NCBI GenBank assembly: GCA_013285405.1
Contig: CP053446.1
Coordinates: 2,403,001-2,467,000, forward strand
Length of the DNA stretch: 64,000 bases
Reading direction: 5' to 3'
From: Ignavibacteriota bacterium
Lineage (GTDB): Bacteria; Bacteroidota; Ignavibacteria; Ignavibacteriales; Ignavibacteriaceae
Shown: piece after piece, positions 45,474 through 54,600 of the stretch
Layout of the letters: every line of letters begins with the position of its first letter
Numbering within the stretch: the first letter of the stretch is position 1
Program-made: the position numbers and the translations under genes
The notes under the pieces: generated by a model
What the model saw: the letters and a program-made list of their open reading frames with translations, nothing else
The model's database searches: none
Told to the model about the DNA's origin: nothing

Positions 45474-48028
45474 TATTCAACTCTCCTCATTTGTTTCAAT
45501 CCAGGAGAATTATCATTCCAGTCAAAAGTAGAATGACAATCCCAGCAATTGGTTGGATCGCCCTGGTCATGTTCATCTAAAAAGTCTTCAAGATGACAAC
45601 TGAGACATTGAGGCTGATAATTTGGTTCTGAATGACATTCGCTGCAATCAACGTTATTATGATCGCTTGAAATCGGGAAGAATGAATGATTGAAACTTGC
45701 CGGTATCCATCCATTCATATTATGACATTGCAAACAATCAGTAGAGAAATTTAATAACTGATGAGGTGGATTTACAGTTCCGTTAAATTCATTTTGATGA
45801 CAGCCGATACAAGTATTCGGAGTGTTGTTATAATTTCCATTGTGACAATCATTGCAGTTTGTGATACTTGAATGAGCACCGAGTAATTCAAAGAATTGAT
45901 TGTGAATCGGGAATGTTGCAGGCTGCCAGTCAGGATTAGTTGTATGGCATTGTACACAATCAGTTGGTAATGATAATGCAGTGTGATTTGGATTGCTGCT
46001 TTGCTGATAATCAGTTGTGTGACAATCATAACAGATCGTTGTTGTTCCTGTAAAACCAGATTCATGACAATCAGAACAATTTACATTGATATGAGCTCCG
46101 GTCAATTGGAAGTTGGTTGTGTTGTGATCAAAAGTAACCTGATTCCATGCAATAGAATTATGACACATTTCACAATTTGTTGGAAAACCCTGCGCAGCAT
46201 GTTCCGGTGCAATATTATATTCTTCCTGATGACAGCCAATGCATGTATTTGAAGTGTTGCTATAATTTCCATTATGACAATCACTGCAGTTTGGAACATT
46301 TGCATGAGCACCGAGTAATTCGAAGAATTGATTGTGAATCGGGAATGTTGCAGGCTGCCAGTCAGGATTAGTTGTATGGCATTGTTCACATTCTGTTGGC
46401 AATGAAAGTACTGTATGACTTGGATTTGCAGAATTATTATATTGATTCTGATGACAGGCAAGACACTGTGCTGGAGTTCCTGAATACCCACTCTGATGAC
46501 ATTGAATACAATCAAGAGTTGTATGCGCGCCAGTTAATGGAAAAATTGAATTACTATGATTAAATGCATTCCCTTTTGTTCCATCCGGATGACAGGAGAG
46601 ACAAGCATTACTTTCATAAACGTAACCCTGAACACTCTGATGTTTATCATCCATATCTTGCTGATTATGCTCGTGGCAACTTGTGCAGGTGAATACTGCA
46701 AAATTATTTGCTATCTCATGACAATCAGCACACAAATTCCATTCGCCGGCATGTTCACCGGTATAAATTGGGAAGTATTGTCCATCGTGATCAAATGTTG
46801 ATGGAGCCCAGGCGGCAGTAGTATGACAGTCCACACAAGTAGTCGGAAAACCTGCGGCGATATGATTTGGATTTGTAGAATTATTATAATCTGCAGTGTG
46901 ACAGAGAAAACAATCAATCGGTGTGTTTGTAAATCCCTGTTGATGACAACTGCTGCAATCTGTAGTGATATGTGCCCCGGTTAACGGAAACTGAGTTATG
47001 TTGTGATTAAAGTTTATGATTTCATCCCAGCCATTTGTGGTATGACAATCAGTGCATGTCGTTGAATAATTTTTTAATACATGATTCGGATCCTGTGTTG
47101 CATTGTAATCTTCCTGATGACAAGAAAAACAATTGGTAGGTGTGCCCGAGTAACCCGAAGTGTGACAGTTCTGGCATTGAACAGTTATATGCTGCCCGGT
47201 TAATGGAAACGCAGTTAATGCATGATCAAATGAAGATGGTGACCATCCATTAATAGTGTGGCAGAGCTGGCAGTCAGTAGGGAAGTTTGCAGCAATATGA
47301 TTTGGATCATTTGCAGGATTATTATAATCATCATCATGACAAGCGAAACATTCAGGTGAAAGACCTGCAAAGTTTCCGCCGGTTTCATGACAGGCAAAAC
47401 AATTTGAGATTGTATGACCACCAACAAGTGGAAAAAAGTCGTGAGCTATATTTACCGATGACCATGAAGAAGCTGTGAGATCATGACAATCTTCACACTG
47501 AGTTGAAAATTCCGCTGCCACATGGTTCGGGTTTTGGGTAGATTTATAATCATCATCATGACAAGCAAAACAATCCGTATTCAGCGGTTCAAAATACAGA
47601 TCAATAAAACGAGTATGACACTGCTGGCAGTCTGCGGTTAAATGATTTCCGAGCAGAGGAAATCTTCCTTTCTGATGAAGCCCATTTATATCCTCAACCA
47701 TCCAGGTTTTTGATGAATGACATTTCGAACAATCTTTTCCAACAGTTCCCTGGTGTAAATCTGTATGACACGAAATGCAATCAGAATTTATTTTTGAAAA
47801 TTCAAGATTTGTATGGCAGCTTCTGCAGTCTGTGGCTTTATGCTGACCAACCAGCTCAAAAGTTGTTGTACTATGATCAAATTTGACATTCTTCACATCA
47901 ATTTTCCAGCTTGAAGATTGATGGCAAAGTTCGCAATCGTAATTAAACTTTTCGCCATGAGGTGACTGCGCAAGCGAAGAAACAGTCAGAAATAAAATCA
48001 ATATTATTTTTTGTGACAAGCAGCGCAT
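45473..48028 (-). CDS. Giant 34-haem c-type cytochrome
   Basis: 851 residues with a signal peptide (to about residue 20, ending SSLAQ). I count 34 CXXCH motifs. They lie in repeating units of about 55-60 residues with the pattern DCxxCH ... FDH ... FPLTGAH ... CxxCH ... CFxCHxxDYN ... NPNH. The FDH and GAH histidines may be distal haem ligands. Two units are nearly identical at the DNA level (45872-45952 and 46304-46384, 432 bp apart), so the gene grew by internal duplication. It overlaps the end of the upstream 20-haem gene by 25 bp. It is probably periplasmic or surface-exposed and part of extracellular electron transfer. Confidence 0.93.
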   Translation of the reverse strand: MRCLSQKIILILFLTVSSLAQSPHGEKFNYDCELCHQSSSWKIDVKNVKFDHSTTTFELVGQHKATDCRSCHTNLEFSKINSDCISCHTDLHQGTVGKDCSKCHSSKTWMVEDINGLHQKGRFPLLGNHLTADCQQCHTRFIDLYFEPLNTDCFACHDDDYKSTQNPNHVAAEFSTQCEDCHDLTASSWSSVNIAHDFFPLVGGHTISNCFACHETGGNFAGLSPECFACHDDDYNNPANDPNHIAANFPTDCQLCHTINGWSPSSFDHALTAFPLTGQHITVQCQNCHTSGYSGTPTNCFSCHQEDYNATQDPNHVLKNYSTTCTDCHTTNGWDEIINFNHNITQFPLTGAHITTDCSSCHQQGFTNTPIDCFLCHTADYNNSTNPNHIAAGFPTTCVDCHTTAAWAPSTFDHDGQYFPIYTGEHAGEWNLCADCHEIANNFAVFTCTSCHEHNQQDMDDKHQSVQGYVYESNACLSCHPDGTKGNAFNHSNSIFPLTGAHTTLDCIQCHQSGYSGTPAQCLACHQNQYNNSANPSHTVLSLPTECEQCHTTNPDWQPATFPIHNQFFELLGAHANVPNCSDCHNGNYSNTSNTCIGCHQEEYNIAPEHAAQGFPTNCEMCHNSIAWNQVTFDHNTTNFQLTGAHINVNCSDCHESGFTGTTTICYDCHTTDYQQSSNPNHTALSLPTDCVQCHTTNPDWQPATFPIHNQFFELLGAHSSITNCNDCHNGNYNNTPNTCIGCHQNEFNGTVNPPHQLLNFSTDCLQCHNMNGWIPASFNHSFFPISSDHNNVDCSECHSEPNYQPQCLSCHLEDFLDEHDQGDPTNCWDCHSTFDWNDNSPGLKQMRRVE

Positions 48029-49584
48029 TTAAAATCATCTAATTTGAATTTGATAAAAGTATTCCCATTTAATTCTACTTTTGGATGACATCCGGCACAT
48101 TCCACTTTGTGATGAGCACCTTCCAAACTAAAATTTGTTTTGTTATGATCAAATTTTTCGGGCGTCCAGTTTTCAAAAGTATGGCATCTGCTGCAATCAG
48201 AAATTCCTTCAACTTTAAATTGATCAAAGTGAATATCTTTATGGCAAGTCTCACATTCTTTATTTAACGAAGTAAAAATAATTGATGAAATTTCTTCCTC
48301 AATTTTTCGATGGCACGAGCCACAGGAAATATAGCTGTGTTTTCCTTGCAAAACGAAAGAGGTTCTGTTGTGATCAAATGATATAGTATTCCAGCTTACA
48401 GTTTGGTGACAAAAACTGCAATTATTTTCAGGAAGATATTCGACTTTTAACTCATTTTTATGAATGTTTTCATGACAGCTAACACACGTAATTCCTATAC
48501 CTTTAAAGTGCCAGATATTTTGCTGATAGTGGCAGCTTTCACAAGGCGTAGCTAAATGACCACCTGTAAGTTGAAATTGTGATTTGTTATGCTTCTCCAA
48601 TGTATATAATGAGGGTTTGAATCCATTTTCAGAATGGCAGTCAGCACAATTCTCTGTGACATTGTTAACGATGAATTGTCCTTTGTGATAATCTGTGTGG
48701 CAGTCAGTACAGAGAGCAAATTGCATTTTATAACCGGATGGTGCTTTGTGACAGTTGTTGCAATTAACAGATTTATGTTTTCCTGCCAATGGAAATTTTG
48801 TTTTACTGTGGTCAAATGAGCCAGTAAGCAATTGCCTGAAACTTGATGTTTGATGACAACCTGAACAATTCTGTCCAAAGCTTCCGTTATGAACATCTTT
48901 ATGACATGAGTTACAATTTTGAAAAGGAATTCCTTTAAATGTCTGAAATTCTTTTCCGTTTTTATTTTGAATTTTATGACAGCCACTGCACTCTACTTTC
49001 TGATGCGCACCGGTTAATTTAAACGCAGCCGAAGAGTGATCAAATTTTATTGCAGGTTTAAATGATTCTGAGTTATGACAACTGCTGCAATTTTCACCAA
49101 GGGTTTTTTGATGATAATCTTCGTGACAGGCAGAACAATCCGTACTCAAACCAAGATAAGTATTTTTTCTTTTTTTCAGATTTGAATCCGAAATGAAATC
49201 TGACTTGTGACATTCATTGCAATCAATATTGTCGTGTTTTCCTGTTAAGCTGAATCCTGTCTTCTCGTGATTAAATGATTCCGACTTGAAGTTTACTATT
49301 CTAAAATTTCTTCCGTGATGTTCGCTGTGGCAGTTTGAACAATTTTTACCTTTTACCCCGGAACTGGAATGGTAACCAGAACCTGAACTAATCCTCGTGT
49401 TTATTTCAGTATGACAATCAAGGCATTTTGAATTGTTAACCTGTTCACCAAGTTCATGACATTTTGTGCAATTACTTATTCCTTCAAGGTTAGCATGAAA
49501 ACTTGTTAGATCGCCGGGAGAGATCTGTGCGAACAGAGGAAAATAAAATCCGAGAATTAAGAAGTATGTAGAAAATCTGATAAT
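48004..49584 (-). CDS. 20-haem c-type cytochrome with probable AUU/AUC start
   Basis: The frame is open from the stop of the preceding gene (49600-49602) down to 48004 and contains 20 CXXCH motifs. Four of these lie upstream of the first conventional start codon (TTG at 49149). The upstream part also encodes a signal peptide (IIRFSTYFLILGFYFPLFAQ), so it is clearly translated. No ATG, GTG or TTG precedes it. ATT at 49584 or ATC at 49581 follows an AGGAAG ribosome site (49594-49589). Units have the FDH ... FxLTGxH ... CxxCH pattern of the 34-haem protein. The likely role is periplasmic electron transfer to the outer-membrane conduit. Confidence 0.85.
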   Translation of the reverse strand: MIRFSTYFLILGFYFPLFAQISPGDLTSFHANLEGISNCTKCHELGEQVNNSKCLDCHTEINTRISSGSGYHSSSGVKGKNCSNCHSEHHGRNFRIVNFKSESFNHEKTGFSLTGKHDNIDCNECHKSDFISDSNLKKRKNTYLGLSTDCSACHEDYHQKTLGENCSSCHNSESFKPAIKFDHSSAAFKLTGAHQKVECSGCHKIQNKNGKEFQTFKGIPFQNCNSCHKDVHNGSFGQNCSGCHQTSSFRQLLTGSFDHSKTKFPLAGKHKSVNCNNCHKAPSGYKMQFALCTDCHTDYHKGQFIVNNVTENCADCHSENGFKPSLYTLEKHNKSQFQLTGGHLATPCESCHYQQNIWHFKGIGITCVSCHENIHKNELKVEYLPENNCSFCHQTVSWNTISFDHNRTSFVLQGKHSYISCGSCHRKIEEEISSIIFTSLNKECETCHKDIHFDQFKVEGISDCSRCHTFENWTPEKFDHNKTNFSLEGAHHKVECAGCHPKVELNGNTFIKFKLDDFKCAACHKK

Positions 49585-49599
49585 ATTTCTTCCTGAAAT

Positions 49600-50934
49600 C
49601 TATGAGTGCTTCAAAACTGCTTCACCGAATTTCTTGGTAATTCTTATACCAATTTCCTCTAAAAATTTTGTTGGCAGTATTCCACCAGCGAAAATATAAA
49701 CCAGATCATTTTCTAAAACGAGAGGATTATTTTCATTTGATACTTTCAGCATCACGCTGTTATCAAAGATTTCAATAACTTCAGAATTAAGTATGACTTT
49801 TACTTTCCCGTTTTTTGAATAATTATTAATGCGTTCCAGATTTTTAGGTTTTAATCTTGAGAATGATTCATTCCTGTAGGAAAGGGTAACTTTATTGTTT
49901 TCATCTGCAAGCAGTAAAGCATTTTCTATTGCAGAATCACCACCGCCAACCACTAAAACTTTTTGATTGTGTATCAACTCTGGCTCTAATAATCTGTAAT
50001 ATACTTTTTCTTTTTGTTCGCCTGGTACGTCGAGTTTTCTTGGCGAACCTCTTCTTCCGATTGCAAGCAAAACAGATTTTGTGGTGTAATGATTTTTTGT
50101 TGTTTGAACTATTATCAAGTCACCTTGCTTCTCAATTTTTTCTACTTTCTCGAGTTCATTAATTATGATATTATTTTTTGATAGGACTTCATTCCATAAT
50201 TCTAATAACTCTGATTTGGAAGTTTCAGTCAGTTTAACCTTTCCATGTAGAGGAAGTTCCATTGGTGAAGTCATAACAATTTTTGCTCTTGGAAAATTTG
50301 AAACCGTCCCTCCGAGTGTATCCTGCTCAAGTGTTACAAATTTTAGTTTTTGTTTGGTTGCTTCAAGCGAAGCGGAAATTCCAGCAGGTCCTGCACCTAC
50401 AATTACAACATCATATTTTGTATTGACTTTACTTTTCAATTTTGAAGCGAGATAATTCATCGCTTGTTTTCCCTGTTCGACGGCGTTTTTTATTAATCCC
50501 ATTCCCCCGAGTTCGCCAGCGATAAAAATTCCTGGTATCGTAGTTTCAAATTCTTCACTTATGTGAGGAAGTTCAACACCTCTTTTTTCAGTACCAATAC
50601 AAAGTGAAATTGCCTGAACAGGGCAAGCGTGAAAGCAAGCTCCGTGTCCGACACATCTTGAAGCATTGATCGTTGTTGATTTTCCATTGATGAGACCAAG
50701 AATATCTTTTTCCGGACAAGCTGCAACACAAGCGCCGCTTCCAATGCATATATCATGATCAACAACCGGATGAAGCGATACAGGTTCGTGGAAGCCTAGT
50801 TCTTTAGCTTTGGCAATTTTCTTTTTGGTGCTCTGTGTTTTTTTCTTGTGTTGATTAATGTAGTAATAGAAGAGCAAGGCGATGAAAGCAATTACTATTA
50901 AATATGCTGCTATATTTTCAATAAGTACTTCCAT
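49600..50934 (-). CDS. Membrane-anchored FAD/NAD(P) oxidoreductase with two modified Fe-S motifs
   Basis: 444 residues: one N-terminal helix (about 7-25), a two-cluster ferredoxin-like domain (about 58-115), and a thioredoxin-reductase-like flavoprotein with FAD-binding VVIVGAGPAGISA (about 175) and NAD(P)-binding VLVVGGGDSAIENA (about 325). The TrxR-type CXXC redox pair is absent. In both Fe-S motifs the second cysteine is replaced: CIGSGACVAACP and CVGHGACFHACP. It resembles YpdA/ferredoxin-NADP reductase-like proteins. As first gene of the cytochrome operon it may feed electrons from NAD(P)H. Confidence 0.87.
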   Translation of the reverse strand: MEVLIENIAAYLIVIAFIALLFYYYINQHKKKTQSTKKKIAKAKELGFHEPVSLHPVVDHDICIGSGACVAACPEKDILGLINGKSTTINASRCVGHGACFHACPVQAISLCIGTEKRGVELPHISEEFETTIPGIFIAGELGGMGLIKNAVEQGKQAMNYLASKLKSKVNTKYDVVIVGAGPAGISASLEATKQKLKFVTLEQDTLGGTVSNFPRAKIVMTSPMELPLHGKVKLTETSKSELLELWNEVLSKNNIIINELEKVEKIEKQGDLIIVQTTKNHYTTKSVLLAIGRRGSPRKLDVPGEQKEKVYYRLLEPELIHNQKVLVVGGGDSAIENALLLADENNKVTLSYRNESFSRLKPKNLERINNYSKNGKVKVILNSEVIEIFDNSVMLKVSNENNPLVLENDLVYIFAGGILPTKFLEEIGIRITKKFGEAVLKHS

Positions 50935-50965
50935 CGCTTAAATGTTTTTGTAAGGCTTACCAAAA

Positions 50966-51463
50966 TTACTTAATTCTTAATACAACTCCGGTAACAGCAT
51001 CAATTCTGATTTCCCACTCCAGCGATATAATAAATCTGTATTCCCATCTGTTATCACTTTCATCTTTTTCTAATTTCCAATCTATGATATCACCATTCTT
51101 TACATTTAAGGCAATAGTTTTTGCAGTTGAATAATTAATTAAATTCATTCCGGGTTGAACTTCATAATCAAACGAAGGAGACGTACCCTTCATTTCAACC
51201 AATGTGCCATTATCAACACGGTACTTTATTTTTAATTCACCGCCTGATGTAGTAATCATGTAAACTTCCCAGACTTTAACGCCGTCATGGATTGTCGATT
51301 CTGTTTTAGTTACTGTTCCGGAATTTGTCTGCTGTGCCTTTTGAACTGCCTGCGTCTTATTAATATTTGAATCGCTATCCGGATTATTAACATCTTCAGA
51401 ACATGCAATATTTAAAGTAAGTGAAAAAATAATTCCAACTGCGATAAAAATTTTTTGTAACAT
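50966..51463 (-). CDS. PepSY-like lipoprotein
   Basis: 165 residues. The lipoprotein signal ends in LTLNIAC (Cys about 21), and an Asn/Asp/Ser linker follows. Two beta-alpha-beta stretches (about 37-85 and 107-165) resemble PepSY domains: a helix like KTQAVQKAQQ followed by KVWEVYM, and WEYRFIISLEWEIRIDAVTGVVLRI. PepSY proteins may inhibit peptidases. The gene is preceded by the element shared with the nearby T9SS genes, so it probably belongs to the ECF regulon. Confidence 0.78.
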   Translation of the reverse strand: MLQKIFIAVGIIFSLTLNIACSEDVNNPDSDSNINKTQAVQKAQQTNSGTVTKTESTIHDGVKVWEVYMITTSGGELKIKYRVDNGTLVEMKGTSPSFDYEVQPGMNLINYSTAKTIALNVKNGDIIDWKLEKDESDNRWEYRFIISLEWEIRIDAVTGVVLRIK

Positions 51464-51501
51464 TTTAGACTCCTGTTAATTTATTGATAGTTGTGAATTA
51501 T

Positions 51502-51530
51502 ATAGTATTTGAATACTAACTTTGGTGACA
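51502..51530 (-). promoter_or_regulatory. Candidate ECF sigma promoter of the PepSY-like lipoprotein
   Basis: On the minus strand TGTCAC (51530-51525), 15 bp, then AATACTAT (51509-51502). The ATG follows 38 bp after the second box. Confidence 0.65.
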
Positions 51531-51611
51531 TCAATAAAGATTAGCGAATACAAATAGTTTAAATTAGCAGACGCGCCCAAATAATTCAGAGAGGGCATTA
51601 ATTTTTTGGGG

Positions 51612-54600
51612 CTATTTCATCATAATCATTTTTTTCGTCTCAATAAAACTTTGTCCTGAGCCTGTCGAAGGATTATCTGCAGTTAATTGATAAAAATATA
51701 CACCGCTTGAAAAACAGCTTCCATCAAATTTCAGATTGTAAATACCGGCTTGTTTGAATTCATTCACAAGAACTGCTATTTCAGTTCCCAATGCATCATA
51801 GATTTTTAATGAAATCTGACCAGCTTCAGGAATTGAGTAAGTAATCAAAGTAACAGGATTGAACGGATTCGGATAATTTTGTTCGAGGTTAAAACTTAAT
51901 GGAATTTCATTTTGCTCATCTACAGAGACTGCACCAATACTAAATTCTCCAATTGCTATATTACTTCCCGCATAAGCTGCATCAACTGCTCGAAGCTGCC
52001 ATTGATAATCTCCATTTTGTAATCCAGTCAATGACCATTCAACAACCGCACTGATATTTCCCGGCTCAGGCAAACGCGTAAGTACAATATTCGAAGGACT
52101 ATTTTCATTTCCAATTGGGACGTGTGTTCCATTTCGTATGATAACAAGATCATAAGTTATAGCTTGTGAGGGTGTATGGTCATCTGTTGCAGGCAGCCAC
52201 GATAAGAGAATTGAATTCTCAGAAAGAAGTGTACCTTCCAACCCTGTTGGTATTGTTGGAGCTTCATTTAATTCTAAAACATCATTGCGATAGACATGCA
52301 TTTGAGCTTCAACTAATCCATTTCCACCCGGTACGAAATATTGACCGGCAATGAAATAATCAAGATCAGCATCACCATCTAAATCAAACCATGAAAAAGT
52401 TCCACCACGATCACCGGCTGCTCTCGGTGCCGGAAGAGTATTAGCAGTATCAGCAATGAAAGTTCCACCATCATTAGTATAAATCCGTGCGCGACCTTCG
52501 ATTTGTGAACCAGAATTGTAATTGCCAGCTAATAAAATATCCATATCACCATCAGAATTATAATCAGCCCATGTTGCTGCAGTAATATCAAACCATCCTT
52601 CACAAGGTATGCAGTTTATAACTTCAAAGGGGATAAATGTTTCCGCTTCGTTTTTATAAATGCGAAGTGCCATGGCGGTATATGTGCTATCAATTTCTTT
52701 CAAGTTTCCAGCAACGAGTAAATCCAGATCACCATCACCATCATAATCTCCCCACTGAGATTCACCGTGTTCAATGCTTAAAGATCCGAGTATATTTTCG
52801 ACTGTGAAATTTCCGCCGCCGTCATTCCTGTACCGCTTAATGAATCCATCATCAGTTAACGGAGCAACATTTACTAAAAGTAAATCGAGATCCTGATCAC
52901 CATCGAAGTCAGCCCACGAACTCTGTGCATGGCTAGTTGGAGAAAATAAAGAATCAATTGCAGTAAAAAACCACCCGCCTCCGGTATTTGGTCCATCATT
53001 TCTCATAAGCACAGTCTTATAAGAAAAAGTTGAATTATCGAAAACTGATGGGATTAGAAGATCGGCATCACCATCATTATCATAATCTGCCCAGGTTATG
53101 GAACGAAGATCAAAATCTGCCTGACTGTTCTCTTCCCAATACCCGGGAAGGTTAATATCAGTTAACACGAGTGTTCCTTCATCATTACGATAGATGGATG
53201 TGCTGCCATCTGTTCCTACAACGAGATCAAGATCTGTATCACCATCAAAATCTCCCCATGCAAGATCAGATGCACCGGTTGTGAGTGAGCCGAGTGGAAT
53301 GTTGATATATGAAAAATCCCATCTTGTGGAATCTGCCTGACCATTATTTTGAATAAGGATTAATCTGTCTTCAACACTCACGAAGTATTCTACAAAATAA
53401 CCTAATACTGCAATATCAAGGTCACCATCATTATCGTAATCTGCAGGTGCAGTTGTTATTACCCAGAAATCTTCATCCTGTGATGTGACGAAGATTGAAT
53501 CCGGAGGTGTAACCTCAGTGAAATCACCAAAAGTACCGCCAGGCCCGGGTTGCACAACAACGAGTTTCCCGATAGTTCCAGTATCTCCATCATCATCGGT
53601 GACTGTCAAAGTAACGATATAAGTATTGGCTATATTAAAAGTATGCGTTGGATTTTGCTGAGTTGAACTTGTTCCATCACCAAAATTCCATTCCCAACTT
53701 ACAATGAATCCATCCGGGTCCGTACTAGTGTCAGTAAAATCAACTGTCAATCCATTTGTATTAAATTCAAAAGATGCTACTGGTGGTTGATTTACTGGTG
53801 GTGGTGGAGGACCTGTAAAATGTTCAATGTATCCTTGAGCACCAACTATCCATGCATCACCTCCGGGAACTGCAGTGATAGAACTGAAGATTCCAAAACC
53901 GTCTGAATCAATTTGTATAACAGACCAGCTCTGTCCTCCTGTCGCAGAATAATAAGCTACATTATTATTTGTGCTTATCCAGAGTTCATTTGCATTGAGT
54001 AAATGAATATCAGTAAAGTTATCGTTGGTGGATGGTGTGGGTAAAATTTCCCATGTTATTCCACCATCATTACTGCGAAAAGCCTGACCCCACCATCCAA
54101 CCGCATAACCAATACTTTCATTTAAAAATTCCATATCCTCAATTTGAACCTGTGTAGAAGGAAGTTCAGCCTGAATCCATGTAGCACCATTATCAGTACT
54201 TCTGTAATAAATTTCACCGACGTTAGCAGCCCAAATATTTGAACCTTCTACATCAACAGATTTATAAGCGCCTAAAAAATCAGTAACCGGAATCCAGGTT
54301 GTTCCTCCATCAGTAGTATGATACAAAGCTCCGGTGTTAAAACTCACACCAATTACCCAACCATCAAGTAATGAGGTAAAATGAATATCTTCTGCTGAGG
54401 ACATACTTGAAGGTTTATTAACGGTCGCTGTCCAATTCGTTCCTCCATCAGTGCTCATAAATACCTGACCTGTTTCATCAACAAGTACGGCTTCATTTGT
54501 TCCAACAGCCTGAACTGCTTTAAGATTATTTTGTGAAAATCTTTCATGTATTATCCAAGGTGTAAATCCATCACTCGAAAGAAGTGTCCCATTATCACCA

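Noticed and set aside
48004-49149. Cytochrome gene starting at TTG 49149
   Set aside because: This start cuts off a signal peptide and four haem motifs in the same open frame and has no ribosome site.
45473-49149. Long cysteine-poor ORFs on the opposite strand and in other frames within the cytochrome genes
   Set aside because: They are low-complexity shadows of the repeated CXXCH coding pattern and lack ribosome sites and protein-like composition.
49600-50934. Thioredoxin reductase (trxB)
   Set aside because: The redox CXXC pair is absent and the protein has a membrane helix and a ferredoxin domain instead.
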